A stretch of DNA of 61,589 nt from Tissierellia bacterium (GTDB lineage: Bacteria; Bacillota; Clostridia; Tissierellales; Peptoniphilaceae): NCBI GenBank assembly GCA_030537875.1, contig JAUNVC010000007.1:1-61589 (forward strand), in the 5' to 3' direction. Of this stretch, positions 8,644 to 17,799 are shown in pieces. Position 1 is the stretch's first letter, and every line of letters begins with the position of its first letter. The notes under the pieces are model-generated. The model was not told the origin of the DNA and made no database searches. It saw nothing but the letters and a program-made list of their open reading frames with translations. The translations under genes and the position numbers were made by a program.

Positions 8644-8898
8644 ATGGAAAGAAACCTTAGAAAGACCAGAGTCGGGGTAGTTACCAGCGACAAAATGGAT
8701 AAAACCATTACGGTCACCGTGGAAACCAAGGTTGCACACCCCAAGTATTTGAAACGAATCAACCGTTCCACCAAATTTAAAGCCCACGACGAAAACAACG
8801 AAGCCAAAATCGGCGATAAGGTTAAGATCATGGAAACAAGACCTCTTAGCCGCCTGAAGAGATGGAGACTCGTTGAAATTATAGAACACGCTCGCTAA
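8644..8898 (+). CDS. rpsQ: 30S ribosomal protein S17
   Basis: An 84-residue S17 (OB fold, 16S assembly). It begins [20 protein letters not shown] and includes the conserved [16 protein letters not shown]. One base separates it from rpmC. Confidence 0.96.
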   Translation: MERNLRKTRVGVVTSDKMDKTITVTVETKVAHPKYLKRINRSTKFKAHDENNEAKIGDKVKIMETRPLSRLKRWRLVEIIEHAR

Positions 8899-8913
8899 AC
8901 CAAGGAGGAAATT

Positions 8914-9282
8914 ATGATACAACAAGAAAGCCGCATGAGAGTTGCTGACAACTCCGGAGCGAAAGAGGTCCTCGTTATCAAGGTATTGGGCGGTTCTAAA
9001 AGAAGAATTGCCAGCGTAGGGGACATCGTAGTTGTTGCTGTTAAAAGTGCAACACCCGGTGGAGTTGTAAAGAAAGGGGATGTTCAAAAGGCCGTTATCG
9101 TAAGGACCAAGCGTCCCGTACGTCGTGCCGACGGAAGTCACATTGCCTTTGACGACAACGCATGTGTAATTATTAAAGATGATAAGAATCCGGTTGGAAC
9201 ACGTATTTTCGGACCGGTAACCCGCGAATTGAGAAAGAACGACTTTATGAAGATCGTTTCTTTGGCACCGGAAGTTTTGTAA
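8914..9282 (+). CDS. rplN: 50S ribosomal protein L14
   Basis: A 122-residue L14, the highly conserved intersubunit-bridge protein; [19 protein letters not shown] and [13 protein letters not shown] are intact. ATG follows AAGGAGG. Confidence 0.98.
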   Translation: MIQQESRMRVADNSGAKEVLVIKVLGGSKRRIASVGDIVVVAVKSATPGGVVKKGDVQKAVIVRTKRPVRRADGSHIAFDDNACVIIKDDKNPVGTRIFGPVTRELRKNDFMKIVSLAPEVL

Positions 9283-9292
9283 GGAGTTTGCC

Positions 9293-9604
9293 ATGAAGAT
9301 TAGAAAAGATGACACGGTAATCGTGGTAGCAGGAAAAGATAAGGGCAAGACCGGTAAAGTGCTTCGTGCCTTCCCCAGGGAACACAAAGTAATTGTAGAA
9401 GGGGTTAACATTCAGGTAAAACATCAAAAACCGATGGGACCTCGTAAACCCGGTGGACTTGTGAAGAGAGAAAGTAAAATCGACGTTTCTAACGTAATGT
9501 TTTATGACTCTTCGAACAAACGGCCCACAAGACTCGGCTATAAATTCCTAGAGGATGGAACTAAAGTTCGCTTTAGAAAGTCCGATGGGGAAGTTATAGA
9601 CTAA
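9293..9604 (+). CDS. rplX: 50S ribosomal protein L24
   Basis: A 103-residue L24 with the N-terminal KOW motif ([18 protein letters not shown]). It nucleates 50S assembly. GGAGTTTGCC precedes ATG 9293. Confidence 0.97.
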   Translation: MKIRKDDTVIVVAGKDKGKTGKVLRAFPREHKVIVEGVNIQVKHQKPMGPRKPGGLVKRESKIDVSNVMFYDSSNKRPTRLGYKFLEDGTKVRFRKSDGEVID

Positions 9605-9614
9605 GGAGGTAGAC

Positions 9615-10157
9615 ATGGCGCCAAGATTATTAGAAAAATACAAAAATGAAGTCGTATCTCAATTGGTTGAGAAATTCGGCTACAAGAATATTCACGAAGT
9701 ACCCAAGTTGGAAAAAATTGTGTTGAACATTGGACTTGGAAATGCAAAGGACAATCCCAAAATGCTCGAAAGTGCAGTTAAGGAATTGGCCCTGATTTCC
9801 GGACAGGCCCCCGTTGTAACCCAGGCTAGAAAGTCCATCGCTAACTTTAAGCTCCGTGAAGGAATGAAAATCGGTACAAAAGTCACCCTCCGCGGAGATA
9901 AAATGTACTACTTCTTAGATAAATTTATCAATATCGCCCTTCCTCGTGTACGGGACTTCCGGGGGATCAGCGACAAAAGTTTCGACGGTCGTGGAAACTA
10001 TGCAGTGGGAATCAAAGAACAATTGATTTTCCCCGAGATCATCTATGATGAGGTGGACAATATTCACGGAATGGATATCGCCATCATTACATCAGCGAAG
10101 ACCGACGAAGAAGCAAAGGCTCTCTTAGAGCTTATGGGCATGCCCTTTAGGAAGTAA
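9615..10157 (+). CDS. rplE: 50S ribosomal protein L5
   Basis: A 180-residue L5 binding 5S rRNA; conserved [32 protein letters not shown] and the C-terminal [20 protein letters not shown] are present. ATG 9615 follows AAGGAGG. Confidence 0.98.
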   Translation: MAPRLLEKYKNEVVSQLVEKFGYKNIHEVPKLEKIVLNIGLGNAKDNPKMLESAVKELALISGQAPVVTQARKSIANFKLREGMKIGTKVTLRGDKMYYFLDKFINIALPRVRDFRGISDKSFDGRGNYAVGIKEQLIFPEIIYDEVDNIHGMDIAIITSAKTDEEAKALLELMGMPFRK

Positions 10158-10169
10158 GGAGGAAGAACG

Positions 10170-10355
10170 TTGGCTAAAAAATCGAAAATTGCAAGTCAAA
10201 AGAGAAAACCGAAATTCTCCACTAGACAATATAATCGTTGTAAAATTTGTGGAAGACCCCACGGATATTTGAGAAAGTACGGGATCTGCCGTATATGCTT
10301 CAGAGAACTGGCTTACAAGGGTGAGATTCCCGGCGTAAGAAAGGCAAGCTGGTAG
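10170..10355 (+). CDS. rpsN: 30S ribosomal protein S14, zinc-binding type
   Basis: A 61-residue zinc (C+) form of S14, with cysteines at 24, 27, 40 and 43 forming the zinc ribbon. The start is TTG 10170 after AAGGAGGAAGAACG. The zinc form suits a Bacillota organism; a zinc-free paralog, if any, is not here. Confidence 0.96.
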   Translation: MAKKSKIASQKRKPKFSTRQYNRCKICGRPHGYLRKYGICRICFRELAYKGEIPGVRKASW

Positions 10356-10376
10356 ACGAAAGAAGGAGGTAGAACT

Positions 10377-10772
10377 ATGTTAACTGATCCTATTGCTGAT
10401 ATGTTAACCAGAATTCGAAATGCCAATAACCAAAGGCATGATTCTGTTGATATTCCGGCCAGTAAAATCAAGGTCCGTATCGCTGAAATTCTAAAAGAAG
10501 AAGGATTCATTGAGAGTGTTGAAATTTTAGAAGATAGCGTACAAAATACCATTCGTATTGGCCTAAAATACATTAACAAAAAGGAAAGGGTTATCTCCGG
10601 AATTCGTAGAATTTCTAAACCCGGACTGAGAATTTACGTAAATGCAAATGAACTGCCGAAGGTCCTTGGTGGACTTGGTATAGCTGTGATTTCCACATCC
10701 AAAGGAATCATGGTGGACCGAGACGCAAGGAAACAAAGAGTCGGCGGAGAAGTCATCTGCTACGTATGGTAA
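10377..10772 (+). CDS. rpsH: 30S ribosomal protein S8
   Basis: A 131-residue S8, a central-domain 16S binder and in proteobacteria the spc-operon repressor. [15 protein letters not shown] and the terminal [10 protein letters not shown] are diagnostic. GAAGGAGGT precedes ATG 10377. Confidence 0.97.
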   Translation: MLTDPIADMLTRIRNANNQRHDSVDIPASKIKVRIAEILKEEGFIESVEILEDSVQNTIRIGLKYINKKERVISGIRRISKPGLRIYVNANELPKVLGGLGIAVISTSKGIMVDRDARKQRVGGEVICYVW

Positions 10773-10782
10773 GGAGGAAGTA

Positions 10783-11319
10783 ATGAGTAGAATTGGATTG
10801 AAACCTATTGAAATTCCTTCCGGAGTTACCATCGACATCAAAGGAAATGATGTAGTAGTGAAGGGACCCAAGGGAGAGCTTACTCTCACCAAGGTACCAG
10901 AGATGAAACTGGAGATGGAAGATGGTGTACTCAATGTGGTACGCCCTAACGAAACGAAGAGAATGAAGAGTCTTCACGGACTGACCAGATCCTTGATTCA
11001 AAACATGGTGACGGGAGTTACGGAAGGATTTAAAAAGAGTCTTACCATTGTAGGAACCGGTTATAGAGCACAGATGAGTGGCGCTAAATTGGGTCTTACC
11101 TTAGGATTTTCCCACCCATTGGAAGTGGAAATTCCCAAAGGACTCACCGTTGAAGTACCGGCACAAGATACCATCATAGTATCGGGTTCCGACAAGCAAC
11201 AGGTGGGACAATTCGCCGCCAAGATTCGCGGGTACAGACCGCCTGAGCCCTACCTGGGTAAAGGGATTCGTTACTCCGATGAAACCGTCCGTCGCAAAGT
11301 CGGAAAAACGGGTAAGTAG
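10783..11319 (+). CDS. rplF: 50S ribosomal protein L6
   Basis: A 178-residue L6 with two similar domains; SRIGLKPIEIPSGVTI at the start and RPPEPYLGKGIRYSDE near the end are typical. It lies by the GTPase-associated centre. Confidence 0.97.
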   Translation: MSRIGLKPIEIPSGVTIDIKGNDVVVKGPKGELTLTKVPEMKLEMEDGVLNVVRPNETKRMKSLHGLTRSLIQNMVTGVTEGFKKSLTIVGTGYRAQMSGAKLGLTLGFSHPLEVEIPKGLTVEVPAQDTIIVSGSDKQQVGQFAAKIRGYRPPEPYLGKGIRYSDETVRRKVGKTGK

Positions 11320-11329
11320 GAGGATGTAA

Positions 11330-11692
11330 ATGGTAAATAAAACAGATAGAAATAAAAATCGTCTTAAAAGACATAGAAGAATCCGTGTGAAAGTATCCGG
11401 AACCCAAGAAAGACCAAGACTATCTGTCTATAGAAGTGGGAAACATATCTATGCACAGATAATTGATGATGTTGCGATGATGACATTGGCAAGTGCATCC
11501 TCACTAGACAAAGAACTGACACTGGAACATACGGGAAACAAGGAAGCTGCCAAAGCAGTTGGCGAACTCATTGCGAAGAGAGCTCTGGACAAGGGCATCG
11601 AAGCAGTGGTCTTCGATAGAGGTGGATACATCTATCACGGAAGAATCAAAGAGTTGGCTGAAAGTGCTAGAGAAGCGGGCTTGAAATTCTAA
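11330..11692 (+). CDS. rplR: 50S ribosomal protein L18
   Basis: A 120-residue L18 binding 5S r[23 protein letters not shown] and the terminal REAGLKF are family hallmarks. Confidence 0.97.
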   Translation: MVNKTDRNKNRLKRHRRIRVKVSGTQERPRLSVYRSGKHIYAQIIDDVAMMTLASASSLDKELTLEHTGNKEAAKAVGELIAKRALDKGIEAVVFDRGGYIYHGRIKELAESAREAGLKF

Positions 11693-11705
11693 AGGAGGGA
11701 CTACT

Positions 11706-12209
11706 TTGCAAGAGAGAATAAAACACGAAGAGCTCGATATTAAAGAGAGAGTCGTAGCAATCAATAGAGTATCCAAGACCGTTAAAGGTGGTAAGAATTT
11801 CCGTTTCTCCGCACTGGTTGTGGTGGGCGACGAAAATTCCCATGTGGGCGTTGGTATGGCCAAAGCATTGGAAGTACCAGAAGCCATTCGTAAAGCAATT
11901 GCTGATGCGAAGAAGAACATGGTCACCGTTCCCATTGAGAACAATACCATTCCCCATGAAATCGTAGGACGTTATGGTGCTGGTAGAGTGGTTCTCAAGC
12001 CTTCCAAAGAAGGTACGGGAGTTATCGCAGGAAACGCTGTGCGTGCAGTCTGTGAGTTGGCAGGTATTAAAGATATCAGAACCAAATGTCTTGGAACAAA
12101 CAACCCCAGAAACGTGGTCAACGCTACGTTGAGTGGACTACTCAATTTAAAGCGTCCAGAAGATGTCGCTAAGAATAGAGGCAAGTCCCTGGAAGAGATT
12201 TTAGGATAG
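11706..12209 (+). CDS. rpsE: 30S ribosomal protein S5
   Basis: A 167-residue S5 with the double-stranded RNA binding motif ([20 protein letters not shown]) where spectinomycin-resistance changes occur, and [13 protein letters not shown]. The start is TTG 11706 after AAAGGAGGG. Confidence 0.97.
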   Translation: MQERIKHEELDIKERVVAINRVSKTVKGGKNFRFSALVVVGDENSHVGVGMAKALEVPEAIRKAIADAKKNMVTVPIENNTIPHEIVGRYGAGRVVLKPSKEGTGVIAGNAVRAVCELAGIKDIRTKCLGTNNPRNVVNATLSGLLNLKRPEDVAKNRGKSLEEILG

Positions 12210-12219
12210 GAGGTTCTTT

Positions 12220-12396
12220 ATGGCTAACATTAAGTACAGGCAAAAAAGAAGTCTCATCGGAAAACCTGAAAGTCATCGGAAAATAATCAAAGCCCTCGGG
12301 CTCAGAAGAATCGGCCATGTGGTTGAAACCAAAGATACTCCTCAAATTCGAGGAATGATCCATAAGGTTCAATACATGGTAGAAGTCATTGACTAG
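12220..12396 (+). CDS. rpmD: 50S ribosomal protein L30
   Basis: A 58-residue L30 between rpsE and rplO. ATG 12220 follows AGGAGG. The reading begins MANIKYRQKRSLIGKPESHR and continues through ALGLRRIGHVVE to a TAG at 12394-12396, matching the compact L30 fold and its normal operon place. Confidence 0.95.
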   Translation: MANIKYRQKRSLIGKPESHRKIIKALGLRRIGHVVETKDTPQIRGMIHKVQYMVEVID

Positions 12397-12408
12397 GAGG
12401 TGAGCATC

Positions 12409-12846
12409 TTGAAACTGGAACAATTAACATCAAACCAACAGAGAAAAACTAGAAAAAGAGTCGGTCGCGGAATCGGATCCGGTATGGGTAAAACATCTAC
12501 CCGTGGACAAAAAGGTCAAAATGCCAGAAGTGGCGGAGGCGTTCGTCCGGGATTCGAAGGAGGCCAGATGCCCCTCTTCAGAAGACTACCGAAGAGAGGA
12601 TTTACCAATATTTGGAGAACAGACTATGAGCTAGTCAATGTGGAAGATCTCAATATCTTTGATGAAGGCACTGTCATCGACAGAGAATTTCTCATAGAGC
12701 AGGGACTTGTCCGCAGAAACGCTCGTAGAGTGAAAGTCTTGGGTCGTGGAGAATTGACCAAGAAACTCACCATCAAGGTGGACAAAATTAGCGCCAGTGC
12801 AAAGGAGCAAGTTGAAAAGCTGGGCGGCAGCGTAGAGGTGATATAA
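12409..12846 (+). CDS. rplO: 50S ribosomal protein L15
   Basis: A 145-residue L15; [19 protein letters not shown] and [18 protein letters not shown] are diagnostic. The start is TTG 12409, six bases after AGGAGGTG; the in-frame GTG at 12400 overlaps that ribosome binding site and cannot use it. Confidence 0.95.
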   Translation: MKLEQLTSNQQRKTRKRVGRGIGSGMGKTSTRGQKGQNARSGGGVRPGFEGGQMPLFRRLPKRGFTNIWRTDYELVNVEDLNIFDEGTVIDREFLIEQGLVRRNARRVKVLGRGELTKKLTIKVDKISASAKEQVEKLGGSVEVI

Positions 12847-12847
12847 G

Positions 12848-14122
12848 ATGTTTAAAACCTTACGCGATGCTTGGAAAGTTGCTGAACTACGGAAGAAAAT
12901 GCTCTTTACATTACTTTGTTTATTCATCTTCCGCTTGGGTTCCCACATTCCGGCACCCTTTATCAACAAAGATATTATCCGCCAGATTTTTGAAGGTGCA
13001 CAGGGCTCCGTCTTGGGGTTCTTAGACCTGATGGCAGGGGGATCCTTCTCGCAAATGAGTATATTTGCAATGAATATCTATCCCTACATCACTGCATCCA
13101 TTATCATCCAACTTTTGACCGTAGCTATTCCTAAATTGGAAGAGTTGGCAAAGGAAGGACAGGAAGGCAGAAGAAAATTAAACAAAATCACCCGTATCAC
13201 CGGTGTGGCCTTGGCAGCCATCCAAGCCATTGGAACCGTCTTCGGACTGTATGCCAGTGCCGTTACCGCAACGGGATTCTTACAAAGCTTTATTATGATT
13301 GTAACCCTCGTAGCAGGAACGAGTTTCTTGGTATGGTTGGGTGATCAAATCACAGAAAAGGGCGTTGGAAATGGTATTTCCTTGATTATTTTCATCGGAA
13401 TTATTTCCAGACTCCCCAGCAATATTTTGCAAAACATTCGTTTGGCCCAAGCAGGTGCTGCTTCTTGGCTATCAGTCATCATCTATTTCGCAATTCTCGT
13501 CTTGATCGTAGCCTTTGTTGTGCTCATTCAAGAAGGTGAAAGAAGAGTGCCGGTGCAATACGCCAAACGTGTGGTAGGTCGAAGAGTCTATGGTGGACAA
13601 GCCACCCATATTCCCATCAAAGTCAACATGGCTTCCGTTATGCCTGTTATCTTTGCTTCAACCTTTATGCAAATCCCGGGCACCATTGCCCTATTATCCA
13701 AAGGAGGATTCGCCAAGTTCTTGCAAAACTTCTTTACTCCGCAAGGACAGGCGGGATTCTGGATCTACTTGCTACTCAACTTTACCCTCATCGTATTCTT
13801 TACCTACTTCTATAATGCAATTCAATTCAATACGGTGGAATATGCAAAGAACATCCAATCCCAAGGTGGATTTATTCCCGGCATTCGTCCTGGAAAACCC
13901 ACCAGCCAATTCCTATCTCGTACGGTGAACAGAATTACCCTCATTGGTGGTCTGGCGCTGGCAGCGCTTTCAACAGCACCCCTTCTCCTTTCTCACTTCT
14001 CTAATTTGCAAGTGGGATTCCAAGGAACGGCTTTGATCATTGTCGTGGGTGTGGCTCTTGAAACGGTAAAACAACTAGAAGCACAGATGACCATGCGTCA
14101 CTACAAAGGATTCTTAGGATAA
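12848..14122 (+). CDS. secY: Protein translocase channel subunit SecY
   Basis: A 424-residue, ten-helix channel of the Sec translocon. The plug region follows FRLGSHIPAPF; the cytosolic loop EGERRVPVQYAKRVVGRR binds the ribosome and SecA. It is one base after rplO, as usual in the spc operon. The stop overlaps the adk start (TAATG). Confidence 0.98.
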   Translation: MFKTLRDAWKVAELRKKMLFTLLCLFIFRLGSHIPAPFINKDIIRQIFEGAQGSVLGFLDLMAGGSFSQMSIFAMNIYPYITASIIIQLLTVAIPKLEELAKEGQEGRRKLNKITRITGVALAAIQAIGTVFGLYASAVTATGFLQSFIMIVTLVAGTSFLVWLGDQITEKGVGNGISLIIFIGIISRLPSNILQNIRLAQAGAASWLSVIIYFAILVLIVAFVVLIQEGERRVPVQYAKRVVGRRVYGGQATHIPIKVNMASVMPVIFASTFMQIPGTIALLSKGGFAKFLQNFFTPQGQAGFWIYLLLNFTLIVFFTYFYNAIQFNTVEYAKNIQSQGGFIPGIRPGKPTSQFLSRTVNRITLIGGLALAALSTAPLLLSHFSNLQVGFQGTALIIVVGVALETVKQLEAQMTMRHYKGFLG

Positions 14123-14769
14123 TGCGACTTATATTGTTAGGCCCGCCAGGTGCGGGAAAAGGCACCCAAGCGACCTTTATAAAAGAAGAATTCAGGATAC
14201 CCCATATATCCACAGGGGATATCTTCCGTCAGAATCTACGCGACAACACGGAACTGGGACAAAAGGCCCGCGTCTATATGAACAAGGGAAAATTGGTCCC
14301 AGATGATCTCACCATAGAATTGGTCCGAGATCGTTTGAGCCGTGAAGATTGCAAATATGGATATTTATTAGATGGATTTCCAAGAAATTTGGTACAGGCG
14401 GAAGCCTTGAGCCAATTCTTGGAAGAGCGAGGCGAAAGTCTCGATGCGGTTATTGATATAGAAGTGGATAAAAACTCTTTGGTAGAAAGAATTACGGGAA
14501 GAAGAATGTGTAAGGATTGCAAGGCAAGCTTTCACATTCACAACTACCCTCCCCGTGAAGAAGGCAAGTGCGATCATTGCGGGGGAGAATTGTATCAAAG
14601 GGAAGACGACCGAGAAGAGACGGTCCTTAAACGTATCGGTGTGTACGAAGAGGAGACCAGTCCCCTTATCGCTTATTATGATAGGCAAGGCAAAATACAA
14701 AAGATCAACGGCAACGCTTCCATGGAAGATGTAAAGGCCGAAGTGCTCGAGGCACTACGGGAGATATAA
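14122..14769 (+). CDS. adk: Adenylate kinase, zinc-LID type
   Basis: A 215-residue enzyme interconverting ATP + AMP and 2 ADP. The P-loop GPPGAGKGTQA is at residues 7-17, DGFPRN at 84-89, and the LID carries four cysteines (130, 133, 150, 153) for structural zinc, common in Bacillota. The methionine aminopeptidase gene map, which normally follows, is absent. Confidence 0.97.
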   Translation: MRLILLGPPGAGKGTQATFIKEEFRIPHISTGDIFRQNLRDNTELGQKARVYMNKGKLVPDDLTIELVRDRLSREDCKYGYLLDGFPRNLVQAEALSQFLEERGESLDAVIDIEVDKNSLVERITGRRMCKDCKASFHIHNYPPREEGKCDHCGGELYQREDDREETVLKRIGVYEEETSPLIAYYDRQGKIQKINGNASMEDVKAEVLEALREI

Positions 14770-15038
14770 TGCCAGATAAGATCAAAGTAGGCCAAATCGT
14801 AAGAAGTAGAGCCGGACGAGACTTCAATCGGCATTTTGTCATCATTGAAGTCATGGACCATGAGTATGTGAGAATCGTAGATGGTTCTCTACGAAAAGTG
14901 GATGCACCCAAAAAGAAAAAGGTTAAGCACTTGGCATTTTTAAACGCCAACGCAACCAAAGATCCGGAATTTACATTTACAAACAAAAAACTAAAATCAT
15001 TGCTCAAATCATATAACGATGGAGGGGAAGACCGTTAA
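14769..15038 (+). CDS. KOW domain RNA-binding protein (L14e-like)
   Basis: An 89-residue basic protein with an N-terminal KOW/SH3-like barrel ([21 protein letters not shown]) followed by a lysine-rich stretch ([11 protein letters not shown]). In Clostridia a gene of this type sits between adk or map and infA; it is assumed to bind rRNA or assist ribosome assembly, but its function is not proven. The start overlaps the adk stop and its stop overlaps infA, so translation is coupled. Confidence 0.85.
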   Translation: MPDKIKVGQIVRSRAGRDFNRHFVIIEVMDHEYVRIVDGSLRKVDAPKKKKVKHLAFLNANATKDPEFTFTNKKLKSLLKSYNDGGEDR

Positions 15039-15256
15039 TGTCAAAAAAGAACACAATCGAGGTTGAGGGCGTTGTAGTCGATGCTCTCCCCAATGCTATA
15101 TTTAAAGTGAAACTGGAAAACGGCCACGAGATTATAGCCCATATATCTGGGAAACTACGGATGTTTAACATTCGAATTCTCCCCGGAGATAGGGTGACCA
15201 TGGAGTTATCTCCCTATGATCTCACCAAAGGTCGTATCACATGGAGACACAAATAA
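15038..15256 (+). CDS. infA: Translation initiation factor IF-1
   Basis: A 72-residue IF-1, an OB-fold protein that occupies the A site during initiation. [36 protein letters not shown] and the terminal KGRITWRHK match the family. ATG shares a base with the preceding stop. Confidence 0.97.
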   Translation: MSKKNTIEVEGVVVDALPNAIFKVKLENGHEIIAHISGKLRMFNIRILPGDRVTMELSPYDLTKGRITWRHK

Positions 15257-15272
15257 AGAAGGGGATGTAAAC

Positions 15273-15386
15273 ATGAAAGTAAGACCATCCGTAAAGAAGA
15301 TGTGCGAAAAATGCAAGATCATCAAAAGAAACGGAAAAGTTATGGTAATCTGTGTAAACCCGAAGCACAAACAAGTACAGGGTTAA
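15273..15386 (+). CDS. rpmJ: 50S ribosomal protein L36
   Basis: A 37-residue zinc form of L36. ATG 15273 after [30 protein letters not shown] is diagnostic, with cysteines 11, 14, 27 and histidine 32 as zinc ligands. Its place between infA and rpsM is canonical. Confidence 0.96.
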   Translation: MKVRPSVKKMCEKCKIIKRNGKVMVICVNPKHKQVQG

Positions 15387-15398
15387 TGGAGGTATTGA

Positions 15399-15758
15399 AT
15401 GGCAAGAATTGCAGGAATTGACCTTCCGAGAGATAAAAGAATTGAAATCGGACTGACCTATATCTACGGAATCGGCAGACCCACCGCTAAGAAAATTTTG
15501 GAAAAAGCTGGTGTAAACCCCGATACCCGTGTAAGAGATCTATCCGAATCAGAAGCCGCTGAAATTCGTGCGGCCATGGAACCTTACAAGGTAGAAGGAG
15601 ATCTGAGAAGAGACGTGGCTCTTAACATTAAGAGATTACGTGAAATCGGATGCTACCGTGGACTTCGTCACAGAAGAAACCTACCCGTAAGAGGCCAGCG
15701 GACGAAAACCAACGCAAGAACGAGAAAAGGACCTATTAAGGTCAGCGGCAAGAAGTAA
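15399..15758 (+). CDS. rpsM: 30S ribosomal protein S13
   Basis: A 119-residue S13 at the head of the small subunit. [20 protein letters not shown] and the basic tail [15 protein letters not shown] are intact; the tail reaches P-site tRNA. Confidence 0.98.
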   Translation: MARIAGIDLPRDKRIEIGLTYIYGIGRPTAKKILEKAGVNPDTRVRDLSESEAAEIRAAMEPYKVEGDLRRDVALNIKRLREIGCYRGLRHRRNLPVRGQRTKTNARTRKGPIKVSGKK

Positions 15759-15769
15759 AGGAGGGTACA

Positions 15770-16165
15770 ATGGCTAAAAAAGGAAAAGTAACAAGAGTTA
15801 GAAGAAGAGCCAGAAAGAATATTGAAAAGGGCCAAGCCCACATCTCTTCTTCCTTTAACAACACCATGGTATCCTTAACGGATATGCAAGGAAATTTGAT
15901 TTCCTGGGCAACGGCAGGACAATTGGGATTTAAGGGCTCCAGAAAGAGCACTCCCTTTGCCGCACAGGAAGCCGCAGAATCTGCTGCTAAAAAAGCCATG
16001 GAACATGGCTTGAAGCACGTGGAAGTCTATGTAAAAGGACCGGGAAGTGGAAGAGAAGCGGCCATCCGCGCTCTGCAAGCAGCGGGACTGGAAGTAACAT
16101 TGATTAAAGATGTAACACCCATTCCCCACAACGGTTGCAGACCTCCTAAACGTAGAAGAGTTTAG
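15770..16165 (+). CDS. rpsK: 30S ribosomal protein S11
   Basis: A 131-residue S11 on the platform. [20 protein letters not shown] and the terminal [16 protein letters not shown] are diagnostic. rpsD, which normally follows in Clostridia, is not present; only 25 bases lie before rpoA. Confidence 0.98.
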   Translation: MAKKGKVTRVRRRARKNIEKGQAHISSSFNNTMVSLTDMQGNLISWATAGQLGFKGSRKSTPFAAQEAAESAAKKAMEHGLKHVEVYVKGPGSGREAAIRALQAAGLEVTLIKDVTPIPHNGCRPPKRRRV

Positions 16166-16190
16166 GTTAATGCACAAGGGGGAATAAGCT

Positions 16191-17144
16191 ATGGAAATTG
16201 AAAAGCCGGTAATTGAGATAATCGAACAAAACGAAGACGTAAGCTATGCTAAAATAGCAATAGAACCCCTGGAACGAGGCTATGGAACCACTCTTGGAAA
16301 TTCCATGAGAAGAGTACTCCTATCAAGCCTCCCAGGCAGTGCCATCTCCAACATTAAAATTCAAGGAGTATTGCACGAGTTTTCAACCATTCCCGGAGTC
16401 CTGGAGGACGTCCCCGAGATCATCTTAAATATTAAAGATTTGGCCATTAAGTCCTACACCAATGAACCCATGAAGCTTCTCATTGATGCCAAGGGTCCAA
16501 AGGAAGTGACTGGAGCCGATGTGATTACAGGAAGTGATTGTGAAATTGCCAATCCATCCCATCACATTGCCACCGTCAACAAGGACGGTCACCTGATCAT
16601 TGAGATGGATCTCAAACAGGGGAGGGGATATGTGCTTCAAGAGAAAAACAAAGAAGCACAGAAAGATACCAGCACCATAGGGGATATTCCCATCGACTCT
16701 GCCTTTACACCTGTGAAAAAAGTCAATTTTCACATTGAAAATACCAGAGTCGGACAAATTACGGACTATGATAAATTGGTGCTTGAAATATGGACCGATG
16801 GAACCATACAAGCCGATGAAGCAGCCTCCTTGGGCGCAAAGATTTTAACCGAACATTTAAATCTACTCATTGGTTTAACGGAAGATGTGGAAAATAGTTC
16901 TTTCCTCACCATCCGCGACAATCGCAAGAGAGAAAAATTCTTGGAAATGGCCATCGAGGAGTTGGACCTCTCCGTTCGGAGTTTCAACTGTCTCAAACGA
17001 GCCAATATCAATACGGTAGATGAATTGACACAAAAGACCGAAGATGACATGCTCAATGTACGTAACATGGGCAAGAAGAGTCTGGAAGAGGTCAAAAATA
17101 AATTAAGCGAACTGGGGCTCACATTGAGACCTAAAGATGAGTAA
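16191..17144 (+). CDS. rpoA: DNA-directed RNA polymerase subunit alpha
   Basis: A 317-residue alpha subunit. The N-terminal assembly domain carries [20 protein letters not shown]; the C-terminal domain (about 250-317) has the 265-type determinant region ([14 protein letters not shown]) and helix-hairpin-helix [14 protein letters not shown] used for UP-element and activator contacts. It lies directly after rpsK. Confidence 0.98.
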   Translation: MEIEKPVIEIIEQNEDVSYAKIAIEPLERGYGTTLGNSMRRVLLSSLPGSAISNIKIQGVLHEFSTIPGVLEDVPEIILNIKDLAIKSYTNEPMKLLIDAKGPKEVTGADVITGSDCEIANPSHHIATVNKDGHLIIEMDLKQGRGYVLQEKNKEAQKDTSTIGDIPIDSAFTPVKKVNFHIENTRVGQITDYDKLVLEIWTDGTIQADEAASLGAKILTEHLNLLIGLTEDVENSSFLTIRDNRKREKFLEMAIEELDLSVRSFNCLKRANINTVDELTQKTEDDMLNVRNMGKKSLEEVKNKLSELGLTLRPKDE

Positions 17145-17156
17145 AGGAGGTTCTGT

Positions 17157-17495
17157 ATGGCTCTTAGAAAATTAGGAAGAAAGACCGACCATAGAATGGC
17201 GATGCTTAGAAACATGACGACCTCTTTGTTACTACATGGCCGTTTGGCCACCACGGTAACCCGTGCCAAGGAAGTTAGACGAATGGCAGATAAAATGATT
17301 ACCCTCGGAAAAAGAGGAGATCTTCATGCCAAAAGACAAGTCGCTTCTGTATTGTATGACAAAGAAGCCGGAAAGAAAGTGTTCACCGAGTATGCGGAAA
17401 AATATGCCGACAGAAATGGTGGATACACGAGAATTTTAAAAACCGGTGTCCGTCGTGGTGATGCATCGGAAATGTGTATCATTGAATTAGTATAA
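17157..17495 (+). CDS. rplQ: 50S ribosomal protein L17
   Basis: A 112-residue L17, last gene of the alpha operon. [17 protein letters not shown] at the start is diagnostic. A strong terminator follows; the ecfA/ecfT/truA/rplM genes common downstream in Bacillota are replaced by the RiPP cassette. Confidence 0.97.
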   Translation: MALRKLGRKTDHRMAMLRNMTTSLLLHGRLATTVTRAKEVRRMADKMITLGKRGDLHAKRQVASVLYDKEAGKKVFTEYAEKYADRNGGYTRILKTGVRRGDASEMCIIELV

Positions 17496-17499
17496 GAAG

Positions 17500-17524
17500 A
17501 TTCCCCGAAAGGGGAATTTTTATT
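17500..17524 (+). terminator. Terminator of the ribosomal operon
   Basis: ATTCCCC/GGGGAAT around a GAAA tetraloop followed by TTTTATTG. It closes the long operon 5 bases after rplQ. Confidence 0.9.
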
Positions 17525-17536
17525 GAGTTGGATGTC

Positions 17537-17565
17537 TTGTTTTTTTTTTGAAATTATGGTACACT
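17537..17565 (+). promoter_or_regulatory. Candidate promoter of the RiPP cassette
   Basis: TTGTTT (17537-17542), 17-base spacer and TACACT (17560-17565), 52 bases before the precursor start. A small dyad TATCA/TGATA follows at about 17577-17591. This is a plausible but not strong match. Confidence 0.5.
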
Positions 17566-17616
17566 TAGTTAAAGGTATCATATTTTGATATTTTACAATA
17601 TAAAGGGAGGTTCAAC

Positions 17617-17784
17617 ATGAATAAAAACATAAAACAAACAAAAATTGGTACAAATGCAATTGTAAAGGAGTCATGCCAAGTTATCCCGGAAAGTTTGAAA
17701 CAGTTGGCGAAGAAAAAAAGAATAGAATTAACTTGCTACTATGCAGGTTGTGGTGTTGCTGATAGTTGGCCACTGAGCAATTAA
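17617..17784 (+). CDS. Candidate RiPP precursor peptide
   Basis: A 55-residue peptide directly before a radical SAM/SPASM gene. ATG 17617 follows AAAGGGAGG by 7 bases. The N-terminal part (about 1-36) is lysine-rich and leader-like, with one cysteine at 20. The C-terminal part ELTCYYAGCGVADSWPLSN has cysteines at 40 and 45 within small and aromatic residues and is the likely core. There is no Gly-Gly cleavage site and no resemblance to the six-cysteine SCIFF peptides. Thioether (ranthipeptide or sactipeptide type) crosslinking is inferred from the neighbour, not seen. The gene is AT-rich relative to the ribosomal operon beside it. Role (antimicrobial, signal or redox peptide) is unknown. Confidence 0.75.
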   Translation: MNKNIKQTKIGTNAIVKESCQVIPESLKQLAKKKRIELTCYYAGCGVADSWPLSN

Positions 17785-17799
17785 GGAACGGAGTGAGAT

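Noticed and set aside
8587-9411. Long minus-strand open frame across rpsQ, rplN and rplX
   Set aside because: It is a shadow of three conserved ribosomal genes, with no ribosome binding site and low-complexity translation.
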